A stretch of 64,000 bases of DNA from Radicibacter daui (GCA_030657355.1 CP131057.1:517501-581500), one strand, 5' to 3'; shown: positions 37,744 through 47,897, counted from the first letter of the stretch. Program-made: numbers and translations. The notes: generated by a model from the letters alone, not told the origin.

Positions 37744-38250
37744 TTAGTCCCGGATAGCAACCACCGCCTCGATCTCGACGGTAATACGGTCCGGCAGCGA
37801 GCCGAAACCCACTGCCGAGCGGGCGTGATGCCCCGCCTCGCCGAACACCGAAACGAAGAGGTCGGAGCAGCCATTGATGACGGCGGGATGTTTACCGAAA
37901 TCCGGCACGGCATTGACCATGCCGAGCAGCTTCACCACCCGGCGCACGCGCCGCAGATCACCAAGCGCTGCATGCAGCACGGAAAGGAGGTTGATGCCGG
38001 TAAGGCGGGCATGCCGGTAGGCATCCTCCACGCTCACATCTTCTCCCACACGGCCGGTATGCAGGTACCCGTCCGCCTCGCGCGGGCCCTGGCCGGAGAG
38101 GAACAGCAGCGTGCCTTCCTGCACATGGGTGACGAAATTGGCAATCGGCGGCGGGGGCGGCGGCAGCGTGATGCCAAGCGCGGCCAGCCGGTCATAGGGG
38201 CTTGCCGCCTCGCCGGCAGAAACGCGCTCGAATTGCGCCGGGCTGGTCAT
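37744..38250 (-). CDS. RidA/YjgF/UK114 family enamine/imine deaminase
   Basis: The 168-residue protein has the chorismate-mutase-like RidA fold, with an N-terminal Pro-rich loop (LPPPPPPIANFV) and the substrate-binding arginine in HHARSAVGFGSLP followed by ITVEIEAVVAI, as in E. coli RidA. RidA proteins hydrolyse reactive enamines and imines released by PLP enzymes to oxo acids and ammonia. The body is longer than the typical 128 residues by an N-terminal extension. A strong GGAGAGAT ribosome site precedes the ATG. Its place directly before the SelA-like gene suggests it processes that enzyme's product. Confidence 0.92.
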   Translation of the reverse strand: MTSPAQFERVSAGEAASPYDRLAALGITLPPPPPPIANFVTHVQEGTLLFLSGQGPREADGYLHTGRVGEDVSVEDAYRHARLTGINLLSVLHAALGDLRRVRRVVKLLGMVNAVPDFGKHPAVINGCSDLFVSVFGEAGHHARSAVGFGSLPDRITVEIEAVVAIRD

Positions 38251-38301
38251 GTCATCTCTCCAGAAAATCCATTGCTTGCAAAAGGCATCGGGGGCGAAGC
38301 C

Positions 38302-39290
38302 TCAGGCCAGTTCGTGATGGCGTATACAGGCGACCTGCTGGCCGGCACCCACCGCCTCCAGCGGCGGCAGGGTGGCAGCGCAGGCCTCGATGGCGTGCGG
38401 GCAGCGGGTGCGGAACACGCAGCCCGAAGGCGGATTGATGGGGCTCGGGATGTCGCCCTTCAGCAGCACACGCTCGCGTTTTCGCGTCGGGTCCGGCACC
38501 GGGGCGGTTGCCAGCAGTGCGCGGGTATAGGGGTGCCGGGGGTTGCTATAGAGCGCCTGGCTCGGCCCCTTTTCCATGATGCGGCCAAGATACATGACGA
38601 TCACCTCGTCACACAGATACTCAACCACTGCCAGATCATGCGAAATGAACAGCATGGTCAGGCCAAGGCGCTGCTGCAGGTCGCGGATCAGGTTCAAGAC
38701 CTGCGCCTGCACGGAGACATCAAGCGCCGAGACCGGCTCGTCCGCCACGATGAAATCGGGCTCCACCGCCAGCGCGCGGGCAAAACCGATGCGCTGGCGC
38801 TGCCCGCCGGAAAATTCATGCGGATAACGCTGCGCGTGTTCGGCGCGCAGCCCCACCATCTCCAGCAGCTCGCCAATGCGCTGTTTGCGCGCGGCGCGGG
38901 CCTTGTCGAAGCCCCGCGCATCCAGCGCCTCGTTGATGATGGCAGCAACGGTCAGGCGCGGGTTGAGGCTGGAATAGGGATCCTGAAAGATGATCTGCAA
39001 GCGCCGGCGGTACTGGCGCATTTCGCGCGGGGAGAGCGAAAAGAGATCGACCCCGTCAAACATCGCCGTGCCCGAAGTCGGCTCGACAAGGCGGATGAGG
39101 CTGCGGCCCGTCGTCGTTTTGCCCGAGCCGGACTCCCCGACAAGACCGACGATGGCGCCGCGCGGCACATCGAAACTCACATCCTCGATGGCATGCACAA
39201 CGCGCCCGCCGCCGAGATTGAAGCGCTGGGTAAGGCCTTCCACCCGCAGCAGCGGGGCGCAGGCCTGAGTGCTTTCGGCAGCAGCAAGGC

Positions 39291-39294
<4 letters not shown>
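38302..39294 (-). CDS. Dipeptide/oligopeptide-type ABC transporter ATP-binding protein (DppF/OppF-like)
   Basis: The product of about 330 residues contains Walker A GESGSGKTT, the ABC signature FSGGQRQRIGFARAL, Walker B FIVADEPVSALD and the C-terminal oligopeptide extension with the iron-sulfur-type cysteine pattern CVFRTRCPHAIEAC. Together with the other ATPase it powers the importer. I use the GTG at 39294, which overlaps the upstream stop (GTGA); a longer frame running into the upstream gene has no support. Confidence 0.94.
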
Positions 39295-40310
<1,016 letters not shown>

Positions 40311-40321
40311 GGGGCCATCCC

Positions 40322-41554
40322 TCACGACTGCCAGCCGCAATGCGGGCAGGTGTGGACGTCGCCGGCGGCAGCAGCCTTGGGCACATGGCGATGCGCCGTG
40401 ACCGGATTGTTGCCCATGATGGCAAAACGCGGCTCGAAGAGGCGCGACAGGCTGCTGGTTGCGCCCTGGGAATCCCGCACCACCAGATCGCTGTCCTCGA
40501 CATCGAAGAGGGTGAACTCGGCCACCGTGCCGGGCACCAGCAGATTATCGACCGGCACCTTGATCGCCTTGCGCGGCGCGGTGGTGGATGCGGCCACCAC
40601 GGCCTCGAACGGCATGCCAAGCGAGAGCAGCTTGGACATGGTGGTTGCCAGATCCCAGACCGAGCCTTCCAGCGAGCGGTTATGGAGATCGGTGGAGATG
40701 GTGTTGGGCAGCAGCCCCCGGGTAAGTGCGGCACGCGCCACATCGAAGGAGAAGGAAGCGCCGCCGTGGCCAACATCGAGCAGCACGCCACGTTCGGCCG
40801 CCTGCTCAACCAGCTGGTAGAGATCCTCATCCTCCAGGATGGAGCCGCCGGCCTTGCCGTTGAAGCAGTGGGTGACGATGTCGCCCGCCGTCAGCACGCC
40901 CAGCACTTCGTCATACAGGGGCGGCGGTTCGCCCACATGCACCATTAGCGGCAGTTTGGTGATCTTGGCGATCTTCTTGCCGAGCTTCAGCGGCACGAGG
41001 TCCCAGCCGCCGGTGATGACGTGGCTGGCGCGCACCTTGATGCCGCGGATGACGTCCCGGTTGGCCTCGATGCAGGCGATGGTGCGGTCGATATCGATCG
41101 AGCGCATGTCCATCAGCTCGCTCACCCGGTTGCAGGCGACAAGGCCGATGCTGCCGAGATTGAGGAAGGCATAGATGTTCTCGCGCGAAGGCTCGATGAT
41201 GAATTCGCGCAGGCCATGGAAATTGGCCTCGCCAGCCGAACCGGCATCGACAAGGGTGGTGACGCCATGCCGGGCGCCGCACTGCTCGGGCCGCAGCGAG
41301 ATGTCGGTGCCGCCATACCAGATGTGCGTGTGCAGGTCGCACCAGCCGGGGGACATCCAGGCCCCCTTGCCATCCACGATGCGGGCGCCGGTGGGTGCCG
41401 CAAGGCTGGCGCCTGTTTCGGCAATCCGGCCATCGCCGCCGATCAGCACATTGAGCAGGCCGTCACTGCCAACCGGTGCCGCTTCCAGAAAGCCGACCGG
41501 ACGCACGCCCTTGAGGAAAAGTGGGTCAGTCACTGTTTTACCTTGGTGGTCCAT
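40322..41554 (-). CDS. Amidohydrolase/deacetylase metallohydrolase (dihydroorotase-like superfamily)
   Basis: The 410-residue TIM-barrel protein has the HxH metal motif DLHTHIW (H75, H77), a Lys likely carboxylated in GIKVRASH, and later metal or substrate residues in HVGEPPP, HCFNGKAGG and STDLHNRS. It belongs with the uncharacterised amidohydrolases that co-occur with SelA-like PLP enzymes. It probably opens a cyclic amide or removes an acyl group from the imported compound. The C-terminus is unusual: it ends HTCPHCGWQS, a CxxC tail (C403, C406). It is encoded inside the ABC transporter operon, between permease and ATPase genes. I start at MDHQGK; the longer frame upstream is unsupported. 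Confidence 0.87.
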   Translation of the reverse strand: MDHQGKTVTDPLFLKGVRPVGFLEAAPVGSDGLLNVLIGGDGRIAETGASLAAPTGARIVDGKGAWMSPGWCDLHTHIWYGGTDISLRPEQCGARHGVTTLVDAGSAGEANFHGLREFIIEPSRENIYAFLNLGSIGLVACNRVSELMDMRSIDIDRTIACIEANRDVIRGIKVRASHVITGGWDLVPLKLGKKIAKITKLPLMVHVGEPPPLYDEVLGVLTAGDIVTHCFNGKAGGSILEDEDLYQLVEQAAERGVLLDVGHGGASFSFDVARAALTRGLLPNTISTDLHNRSLEGSVWDLATTMSKLLSLGMPFEAVVAASTTAPRKAIKVPVDNLLVPGTVAEFTLFDVEDSDLVVRDSQGATSSLSRLFEPRFAIMGNNPVTAHRHVPKAAAAGDVHTCPHCGWQS

Positions 41555-41610
41555 GATGAATGGTCCGTAAGTAGGGCCGCCGGGGCGGCCGGGTAACGCG
41601 GGTTTGAAAC

Positions 41611-42480
41611 TCAGATATCCTTGGCAAGGCGCGGGTCGAGCAGGTCGCGCATGCCGTCGCCCACCAGCTGCAGCGACAAGACCGTCAGCACGATGGCCCC
41701 GCCGGGGAAGAACATGATCCACGGCGCCTGATCGAGATATTGCCGGCCAAGACTGATCATCGTGCCCCAGGTCGGCACGTCCGGCGATACGCCGACACCG
41801 AGGAAAGAAAGACCGGCCTCGGCCAGAATGGCATTGGCAAAGATGAAGGTGCCCTGCACCAGCAGCGGCGAGGCGACATTGCGCAGCACATGCCGCACGA
41901 GGATGACCGGCGTCGGCACGCCAAGCGCCTTGGCGGCTTCTACATAAGGCAGCTCGCGGATGACGAGGGTGGAGGCGCGCACAACGCGGGCAAGGCGCGG
42001 GGCATAGACGATGCCGAGCGCGATGACGACATTGGCGGCCGAGGCGCCAAGCGCCGCCACCAGCGCGATGGCCAGCAGGATATCCGGAAAGGCCATCATC
42101 GCATCGATAAGGCGCGAGAGCGGCCGGTCGAGCTTGCGGAAATATCCTGCCAACAGCCCGAGCAGCACGCCGATGAGGCTGGAGAGCACAACGACCGAAA
42201 ACCCGACGGTCAGCGACAGCCGGCCGGCAAAAATCATGCGCGAGAGCACATCGCGGCCAAAATCATCGGTGCCGAAGAGATGGGCGATGCCGGGTGCCTG
42301 CAGGCGGTGGGCAATGGAAAGTTTGCCCGGCGCGTAAGGGGTGATCCAGGGCGCCAGAACGGCCGCAATCAGGATGATCGCCAGCACGGCAAGACCGGCA
42401 GCCGAGGTGGGCCGGGAAAACAGGCGCCGCACGAGCCCGCGCTCGCCGCTGCCGGCGGCGGAAGAGGAGATAGCCGACAT
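41611..42480 (-). CDS. Dipeptide-type ABC transporter permease (DppC-like)
   Basis: The 289-residue protein has an N-terminal cytoplasmic tail and about six membrane helices (AGLAVLAIILIAAVLAPWIT first) with the DppC-type region AHLFGTDDFGRDVLSRMI and the coupling motif EAAKALGVPTPVILVRHVL. The start codon directly abuts the stop of the DppB-like gene, so the two permeases are made together. They form the channel of the importer. Confidence 0.95.
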   Translation of the reverse strand: MSAISSSAAGSGERGLVRRLFSRPTSAAGLAVLAIILIAAVLAPWITPYAPGKLSIAHRLQAPGIAHLFGTDDFGRDVLSRMIFAGRLSLTVGFSVVVLSSLIGVLLGLLAGYFRKLDRPLSRLIDAMMAFPDILLAIALVAALGASAANVVIALGIVYAPRLARVVRASTLVIRELPYVEAAKALGVPTPVILVRHVLRNVASPLLVQGTFIFANAILAEAGLSFLGVGVSPDVPTWGTMISLGRQYLDQAPWIMFFPGGAIVLTVLSLQLVGDGMRDLLDPRLAKDI

Positions 42481-43422
42481 CTAGAAGCGCACCCGGGGAT
42501 CGACGGCGAGATAGAGCATGTCGATCACGAAGTTGATGAGAACATAGAGCCCGGCGACGACCAGCAGCGCGCCCTGGATGACCGGATAATCCCGGCGCAG
42601 CACGGCGGAGACGATGAGGCTGCCGACCCCCGGCAGACCGAAGACGGTCTCGGTCACAATGGCGCCGGAGACGAGCAGCGCAGCGGTAAGGCCGATGACG
42701 GTGAGCACCGGGATGAGGGCATTCTTGAAGGCGTGTTTGATGACCACGCGCGCTTCACCCATGCCCTTGGAGCGGGCGGTGCGCACATAATCATCCCCCA
42801 GCACATCCAGCATGCTGGCCCGGGTAAAGCGGGTGATGAGGGCAGAGCTGACGACGCCGAGCGCAACGGCCGGCAGCACCAGATGATGCATGCGCTCGAA
42901 GAAACCCGCGCCCGGCCCGCCATAACCGGAAGTATCAAACCAGCCAAGCCGCACGGCAAAGAACTGGATCAGCAGCAGCCCGAGCCAGAAGCTCGGCACA
43001 CTGGCGGCGAACATGGCAAGGGTGGTCGCCATCTGGTCGAAGATCGACCCGCGCCAGTAAGCGGAAAGCACACCCACCGGCAGCGCGATCACCGTGGCGA
43101 TCAGCAAGGAAAACAGCGTGAGAAAGAAGGTGGGTTCCGCGCGCTGGGCCAGCGCCTCGGTCACCGGAATATTGAGAAAGATGGAAGTGCCGAGATCGCC
43201 GCGCAGCAGATCGAGCACATAGGCACCGAACTGGACAGGCAGCGGATCATCGAGGCCCAGCCGGTCGCGCAGGGCGGCGATATCGGCGGCTGTTGCCTCC
43301 GGCCCCAGCATGACGGCGGCGGGGTCGCCGGGCGTGATGCGCACGATGATGAAGACAACCGTCACCACGATAGCCATCACGATGGCCATGCCAATGAGAC
43401 GGTTGAAGACGGAACGCAGCAT
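42481..43422 (-). CDS. Dipeptide-type ABC transporter permease (DppB-like)
   Basis: The 313-residue protein begins with a membrane helix (RLIGMAIVMAIVVTVVFIIV), followed by TPGDPAAVMLGPEAT and six helices in all. VRTARSKGMGEARVVIKHAF is the ATPase-coupling motif. It lies 108 bases after the binding-protein gene; that gap includes an imperfect hairpin (CCGATC, T/A run, ATCGG, 43435-43453) that may set the usual drop in expression between binding protein and permeases. Confidence 0.95.
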   Translation of the reverse strand: MLRSVFNRLIGMAIVMAIVVTVVFIIVRITPGDPAAVMLGPEATAADIAALRDRLGLDDPLPVQFGAYVLDLLRGDLGTSIFLNIPVTEALAQRAEPTFFLTLFSLLIATVIALPVGVLSAYWRGSIFDQMATTLAMFAASVPSFWLGLLLIQFFAVRLGWFDTSGYGGPGAGFFERMHHLVLPAVALGVVSSALITRFTRASMLDVLGDDYVRTARSKGMGEARVVIKHAFKNALIPVLTVIGLTAALLVSGAIVTETVFGLPGVGSLIVSAVLRRDYPVIQGALLVVAGLYVLINFVIDMLYLAVDPRVRF

Positions 43423-43530
43423 TGTTGTCGGGTGCCGATCTTTTAAAAATCGGGGGAGCGCGGCGCATCGGCCCGGGGGCCCTGCCCCACGCTTCCCCCA
43501 GTTTACAGGGTAGGCAACAACGTCAGAAAA

Positions 43531-45081
43531 TTACTTCTTGAGCCAGGCATTCCAGAAGTAGGGCCACGGGGCCGGCGTCACGCCTTCCAGCGCCGGCGAC
43601 TTGGCCGACAGGGCGTTGAAATTGCCAACCTTGTAGATCGGTGCCTCTTCATAAACGGCCTTCTGCACGTCCTCGAACAGCTTGGCGCGCTTGGCGGGGT
43701 CGGTCTCGGCGTTGAAGGCACCGACAACCTTGTGCTTGAGGTCGCTGACCCACCAGCCGGGCGAGCTGTCGGACATGAAGCCGTTGAGCGAGGGCTCGGG
43801 CAGGAACGGGCTGTGGGTGATGTAGATGTCCCAGAGCGCCGGGTCCTGGCGGCGCTGGGTCAGCGTGGCCCATTCCACCACATCCAGCTCGACCTTGAAG
43901 CCGGCAGCCTTCAGATACTCGGCCGCCACCTGCGCCATCTTGTAGTGAAACTCATACTGGCGGGAGGTGAGGATGCGAAGCCGCTTGCTGCCATCATAGC
44001 CGGCTTCCTTCAGCAGCTTGGCGGCTGCCTCGGTATCGCCTTCGGGCTTGTAAGCATCCGTGCCGGCATCGGTGTGCCAGACATACCCCTTGGGGAACAT
44101 GGCGCCGTCGGCGGAGAAGAAATCCTTCGAGCCGAAGGCGGCCGTCAGCATGTCTTCCGGTGCCAGTGCTGCCTGGATGGCCTTGCGGACGCGGATATCG
44201 GAATTGAGACCTTCCTTGGTGTTCATCACGAAGACCGGCCAGCCGAACGGCTTCAGCAGCACGGGCTCGGATTTGCCGGAGGAAAGCCGGTCGAAGGATT
44301 CCACCGGCAGGCTGTCGGTGTAGGCGAACTGGCCGGCAACAGCCCCTTCCACACGGGTGCTGGCATCGGGCACCGGCACGAAGCGGATTTCGTCCAGATA
44401 CTGATGGCGCTGACCGCCATAACCGTTGCTCTCTCCTGCGGGCGAGCTGTAGCCGTCAAAGCGCGCCAGCTGGATATACCGGTCGGGCTTGCGCTCCTTC
44501 AGCATGTAGGGGCCGGTGCCGACGAAAGTCGTCATCGGATCCTGGTCCGCATTGGCAGCCGGGATGATAATGGCGGCGGCGTTGTTGAAGGCCAGCAGCG
44601 AGACGAGCGGAGCGTACGGGTCCTTGAGGGTGATCTTGACCGCATCATCGCCCACCGCCTCGATGGAGGTGATGTTGGTGGCGGCCTGCTTGCCGCGGCT
44701 GGCGATCTTTTCCCAGCGGTTCAGCGAGACGACGACATCCTTCGAGGTCATCACCGAGCCGTCATGGAACTTCACGCCGGTGCGCAGCTTGATGGTGTAG
44801 ACGCGCCCGCCATCGGAAAGTTCGGGCAGGCTGGCGGCCAGCAGCGGCGTTACCGCCCAGTTCTTGTCGAAGGTATAGAGCGTCTCGAAGATATGCTGCG
44901 AGATGATGCCCACGAGGTCGGCCGTGGAGGCCATCGGGTCCAGCGTCGGCGGCTCGCCGATGGTAGCGACATCGATAACGCCGCCCTTGACCGGGTCGGC
45001 CAGCGCAGGAGCGGAGAAACTGGCGGATAGGGGAAGCAGTGCCACCGCGGCAGCGGCAAGCAGACGGGCTGAGTGTCTCAT
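43531..45081 (-). CDS. Dipeptide/opine-type ABC transporter substrate-binding protein (SBP_bac_5)
   Basis: The 516-residue protein has a Sec signal peptide (MRHSARLLAAAAVALLPLSA, cleavage near ALA) and the family-5 solute-binding fold: GEPPTLDPMASTADLVGIIS, YTIKLRTGVKFHDGSVMTSKDVV and a C-terminal NFNALSAKSP segment. It captures the substrate in the periplasm for the permeases encoded next. Family 5 proteins bind peptides, opines, nickel or modified amino acids; the catabolic neighbours favour an amidated or guanidino amino-acid derivative over ordinary dipeptides. It is the first gene of the locus. Confidence 0.94.
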   Translation of the reverse strand: MRHSARLLAAAAVALLPLSASFSAPALADPVKGGVIDVATIGEPPTLDPMASTADLVGIISQHIFETLYTFDKNWAVTPLLAASLPELSDGGRVYTIKLRTGVKFHDGSVMTSKDVVVSLNRWEKIASRGKQAATNITSIEAVGDDAVKITLKDPYAPLVSLLAFNNAAAIIIPAANADQDPMTTFVGTGPYMLKERKPDRYIQLARFDGYSSPAGESNGYGGQRHQYLDEIRFVPVPDASTRVEGAVAGQFAYTDSLPVESFDRLSSGKSEPVLLKPFGWPVFVMNTKEGLNSDIRVRKAIQAALAPEDMLTAAFGSKDFFSADGAMFPKGYVWHTDAGTDAYKPEGDTEAAAKLLKEAGYDGSKRLRILTSRQYEFHYKMAQVAAEYLKAAGFKVELDVVEWATLTQRRQDPALWDIYITHSPFLPEPSLNGFMSDSSPGWWVSDLKHKVVGAFNAETDPAKRAKLFEDVQKAVYEEAPIYKVGNFNALSAKSPALEGVTPAPWPYFWNAWLKK

Positions 45082-45125
45082 GAGGCCTCCGAGCCATTCT
45101 GGTTTCTGTTCATGTCGATATTCTC

Positions 45126-45156
45126 TTATTGTGGAATATCAACTATTATTGTGAAC
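45126..45156. promoter_or_regulatory. Direct repeats upstream of the ABC/catabolic operon
   Basis: TTATTGTGGAA (45126-45136) recurs as TTATTGTGAAC (45146-45156), exactly 20 bases or about two helical turns apart, in an AT-rich patch 45-75 bases before the binding-protein start. This spacing suits a dimeric regulator; the IclR protein of the locus is the obvious candidate but the link is not shown. Confidence 0.45.
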
Positions 45157-45265
45157 TAACCATGACTCCGGAAATCACCCCGCGTCAATGCGCAAAAGGG
45201 GCGACCTTGCGGCCACCCCTTTCCAGAACAAGCTAAATAGTTGTTTTTAAAAGCGCGCTTCCGGA

Positions 45266-45748
45266 TCAGCGCTGGCGCGAAAAGCGCTCTTTCATGCGCT
45301 CGTCCGCGGCCGGTCCGGCAACAACGCGGTGCAAATCCGGCGAGAGCGGCTTGCCGGTAACCTTGTCCATCAGGGCCAGTTCCACTTCCTTGCCGGTTTC
45401 GATATCCACCAGCTGGATGGCCTTGCCTTCCGGGGCGAAATGCCGGTTGCCCCAGCTCACCAGCGCCAGCATCACCTGGCGAAAATCGCGGCCACGTTCG
45501 GTCAGGATATATTCGTAGCGCGGCGGGCGCTGATTATAGAGCCGCTTTTCCATGAGCCCGGATTCGACGAGCGTGGTCAGGCGCCGCGTCAGCATGTTCG
45601 GGGCGATGTTGAGGCTCTTCTGGAACTCGTCGAAGCGCGTGAGCCCGTAAAAGGCATCCCGCAGGATGAGAATGCTCCACCACTCGCCGACCTTGTCGAG
45701 GCCGCGCGCGATGGGACACGCCATATCTTCAAAGCTCTTGTGTTGCAT
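45266..45748 (-). CDS. HxlR family transcriptional regulator
   Basis: The 160-residue protein starts MQHKSFEDMACPIARGLDKV, with the conserved N-terminal cysteine (C11) used for redox or electrophile sensing in this family. A winged helix follows (FDEFQKSLNIAPNMLTRRL, YEYILTERGRDF). The C-terminal extension of about 40 residues is Lys/Glu-rich. It diverges from an SDR gene with 200 bases between that contain repeated sites, so autoregulation and control of the SDR are likely. HxlR regulators often respond to quinones, aldehydes or similar stress. Confidence 0.92.
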   Translation of the reverse strand: MQHKSFEDMACPIARGLDKVGEWWSILILRDAFYGLTRFDEFQKSLNIAPNMLTRRLTTLVESGLMEKRLYNQRPPRYEYILTERGRDFRQVMLALVSWGNRHFAPEGKAIQLVDIETGKEVELALMDKVTGKPLSPDLHRVVAGPAADERMKERFSRQR

Positions 45749-45765
45749 GGCCTGACGATAGGCCC

Positions 45766-45910
45766 GTTACTTCCTTGATGCAAGTTACTCGCGGAAGCGC
45801 CCGCGGAACGCCGGGCAGGCTCTGTGCGGCCCTTCACAATCCCGCAAACACCCCTCTTGCGTCACTCACAGTTTGTGACTTTTATGATGCTAGTTACTTT
45901 CATCATGCAA
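45766..45910. promoter_or_regulatory. Repeated operator-like sites between hxlR-type and SDR genes
   Basis: TGATGCAAGTTACT (45776-45789) and TGATGCTAGTTACT (45885-45898) are near-identical 14-base sites about 109 bases apart. The first is preceded by another GTTACTT, 18 bases away. The second is followed by TTCATCATGCAAG, creating an inverted GATG/CATC pair. The first site lies just upstream of the HxlR start and the second about 50 bases before the SDR start. Confidence 0.6.
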
Positions 45911-45948
45911 GCCACCGCCGAGCGGACTGGCGTAACAGGAGAGACAAG

Positions 45949-46758
45949 ATGAGCAAGATCGCTTCCGGCACCGCCCTGATCACCGGCGCTTCCACCGGCA
46001 TCGGCGCCACCTATGCCCGCAAGCTGGCCGCGGCCGGTCATGACCTGATCCTGGTCGCCCGCGACGCACAGCGTCTCGCCGCCCTCGCCAGCGAAATTTC
46101 CGCTGCCCACGGCGTGAAGGCCGAAGTGCTGAAGGCCGATCTCACCGACCGCGCCGAACTGGCGGCGGTCGAGCAGCGCCTCAAGGACGATGCCGCCATC
46201 TCCGTGCTGGTGAATAATGCCGGCATGGCCGTTGCCGGCACCTTCCTGGAGGTCGATATCGACAAGGTCGAGACCATGGTCTCGCTGAATGTCGTCTCCG
46301 TGCTGCGCCTTGCCCATGCCGCCGCGAAGGCTTTTGTTGCCCGCAAGGCCGGCACCATCATCAATGTCGCCTCGGTGCTGGCGCTGGCGCCGGAGATGTT
46401 CAGTGGCCCCTACAGCGGCACCAAAGCCTTCGTCCTCAACCTCACCATCTCGCTGCAGCGTGAACTGGCCGACAAGGGCGTGACCGTCCAGGCCGTACTG
46501 CCGGGCGCCACCCGCACCGAAATCTGGGAGCGCGGCGGCACCGACATCAACAGCCTGCCGGCCGAAATGCTGATGGAAGTCGACGAAATGGTGGAAGCCG
46601 CGCTTACCGGCCTTGAGCTGGGCGAGGCCATCACCATCCCGCCGCTGCCGGACTTCGCCGAGTTCGAAGCGGCAACCGCCGCCCGCCTGAAGCTGGCCCC
46701 TAACCTCTCCCGCAAGGATGCCGCGGCTCGTTACAAGGCCGGCAAGAAGGCTGCCTGA
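45949..46758 (+). CDS. Short-chain dehydrogenase/reductase (DltE-like classical SDR)
   Basis: The 269-residue protein has the NADP-binding motif GASTGIGATYARKLA near the N-terminus, VLVNNAGMAV, and an intact catalytic set with YSGTK. The C-terminus is extended and Lys/Ala-rich. It is a cytosolic NAD(P)-dependent oxidoreductase of unknown substrate. The start at 45949 has a good AGGAG site; a longer frame upstream covers the operator region and is rejected. It is divergent from and probably controlled by the HxlR regulator, so the substrate may be a toxic carbonyl compound. Confidence 0.92.
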   Translation: MSKIASGTALITGASTGIGATYARKLAAAGHDLILVARDAQRLAALASEISAAHGVKAEVLKADLTDRAELAAVEQRLKDDAAISVLVNNAGMAVAGTFLEVDIDKVETMVSLNVVSVLRLAHAAAKAFVARKAGTIINVASVLALAPEMFSGPYSGTKAFVLNLTISLQRELADKGVTVQAVLPGATRTEIWERGGTDINSLPAEMLMEVDEMVEAALTGLELGEAITIPPLPDFAEFEAATAARLKLAPNLSRKDAAARYKAGKKAA

Positions 46759-46774
46759 CGAGGCTCGTTAAAAG

Positions 46775-46807
46775 CAAAACGCCCGCCGGGGGATGGCGGG
46801 CGTTTTG
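46775..46807. terminator. Bidirectional intrinsic terminator
   Basis: CAAAACGCCCGCC (46775-46787) pairs perfectly with GGCGGGCGTTTTG (46795-46807) around a seven-base loop. T-rich sequence follows on the plus strand, and the A run inside the stem provides T on the minus strand. It separates the convergent SDR and dipeptidase genes. Confidence 0.88.
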
Positions 46808-46847
46808 TTTATTTGTCATTCATACCATATCATTTCAGATCGGCAAA

Positions 46848-47897
46848 TCAGCCGCGCACCGCCTCACCGAAAATGCGCATCCAGTTGCCGCTGTGCAGCT
46901 TGGTCAGGGCTTCCTGGTCGTAGCCGCGACCCGCAAGCAGCTGCGTGATCTTGGGCAGGTCGCGGGCATCGGCGATTTCCTTCGGGATCGTGGTGCCGTC
47001 AAAATCGGAACCGAGACCAACGCTGTCGATACCGACACGCTCCACCAGATAGTCGATATGGTCGGCCATCAGGCTGATCGCCGTATCCGGGCTGCGCTCG
47101 CCATCGGCCCGCAGCACCATGGCGCCGAAATTGAGGCCCACCATGCCGCGCCGCTCCTTGATCGCGTCGAGCTGCTTGTCGGTCAGGTTGCGCGAATGCG
47201 GGGAGAGCGCATGGGCGTTGGAGTGGGTTGCCACCAGCGGGCCGGTCGAGAGTTTGGCGACATCCCAGAAACCCGCCTCGTTCATATGCGACATGTCGAG
47301 CATGATGCCCATCTCATCGCAGCGCTTCACCAGCTCCCGGCCGAGATCGGTGAGACCCGAGCCGATATCCGGCGAGGAGGGGCAGCGGAACGGCACGCCA
47401 TGGGCAAAATCATTGCTGCGGCTCCACACCGGCCCGACCGAGCGCAGACCCTTGGCGTAAAGCTCCTCCAGCTTGCGGAAATCATGGTCGATGGCTTCAG
47501 CGCCCTCGATATGGAACACGGCGGCAATGGCGCCGCGCGCCATGGTCTCGGCGCACTCGGCCGCCGTACGGCACAGCACTACCTCACCGTCAGCCGTCGC
47601 GACGATCTCGTTCAGGATCGCCAGCATCTCGTCGGTTGCCTGCTGCGCCAGTTCCAGCGAGGGCGGCTTGTCGGCAGCGGTGCGCAAAAAAGCATCGCCG
47701 GGACCGATTTCACCCGAAGGCACGAAGCTGGCGAAAAAGCCGCCGAGCAGACCACCCGCCTTCATGCGCGGCATATCCAGATGGCCGATGCCGTCGCCCT
47801 GCACGAAATCCGCCGCCACGCCGGCCTTGCGCTTCAGCCACAGCCGCAGCAGCACGTCATTATGGCCATCGAAGGAAGGAAGCGGAGCAGTCGACAT
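46848..47897 (-). CDS. Membrane dipeptidase family (peptidase M19, renal-dipeptidase-like)
   Basis: The 349-residue TIM-barrel protein has the zinc motif DGHND near residue 10, a bridging Glu in VFHIEGAEAI, and the later His residues in DMSHMNEAGFWD and VATHSNAHALSPHSRNL, with VGLGSDFDGT near the end. M19 enzymes cleave dipeptides, often with a D-residue or beta-lactam-like ring at the C-terminal side. There is no signal peptide, so it acts in the cytosol. It is alone on its strand but near the dipeptide-type ABC locus, with which it might cooperate. Confidence 0.94.
   Translation of the reverse strand: MSTAPLPSFDGHNDVLLRLWLKRKAGVAADFVQGDGIGHLDMPRMKAGGLLGGFFASFVPSGEIGPGDAFLRTAADKPPSLELAQQATDEMLAILNEIVATADGEVVLCRTAAECAETMARGAIAAVFHIEGAEAIDHDFRKLEELYAKGLRSVGPVWSRSNDFAHGVPFRCPSSPDIGSGLTDLGRELVKRCDEMGIMLDMSHMNEAGFWDVAKLSTGPLVATHSNAHALSPHSRNLTDKQLDAIKERRGMVGLNFGAMVLRADGERSPDTAISLMADHIDYLVERVGIDSVGLGSDFDGTTIPKEIADARDLPKITQLLAGRGYDQEALTKLHSGNWMRIFGEAVRG

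Noticed and set aside
41740-43446. Plus-strand open frame (568 codons) opposite the two permeases
   Set aside because: It is a charged, repeat-like shadow of two membrane proteins and has no recognisable domain.
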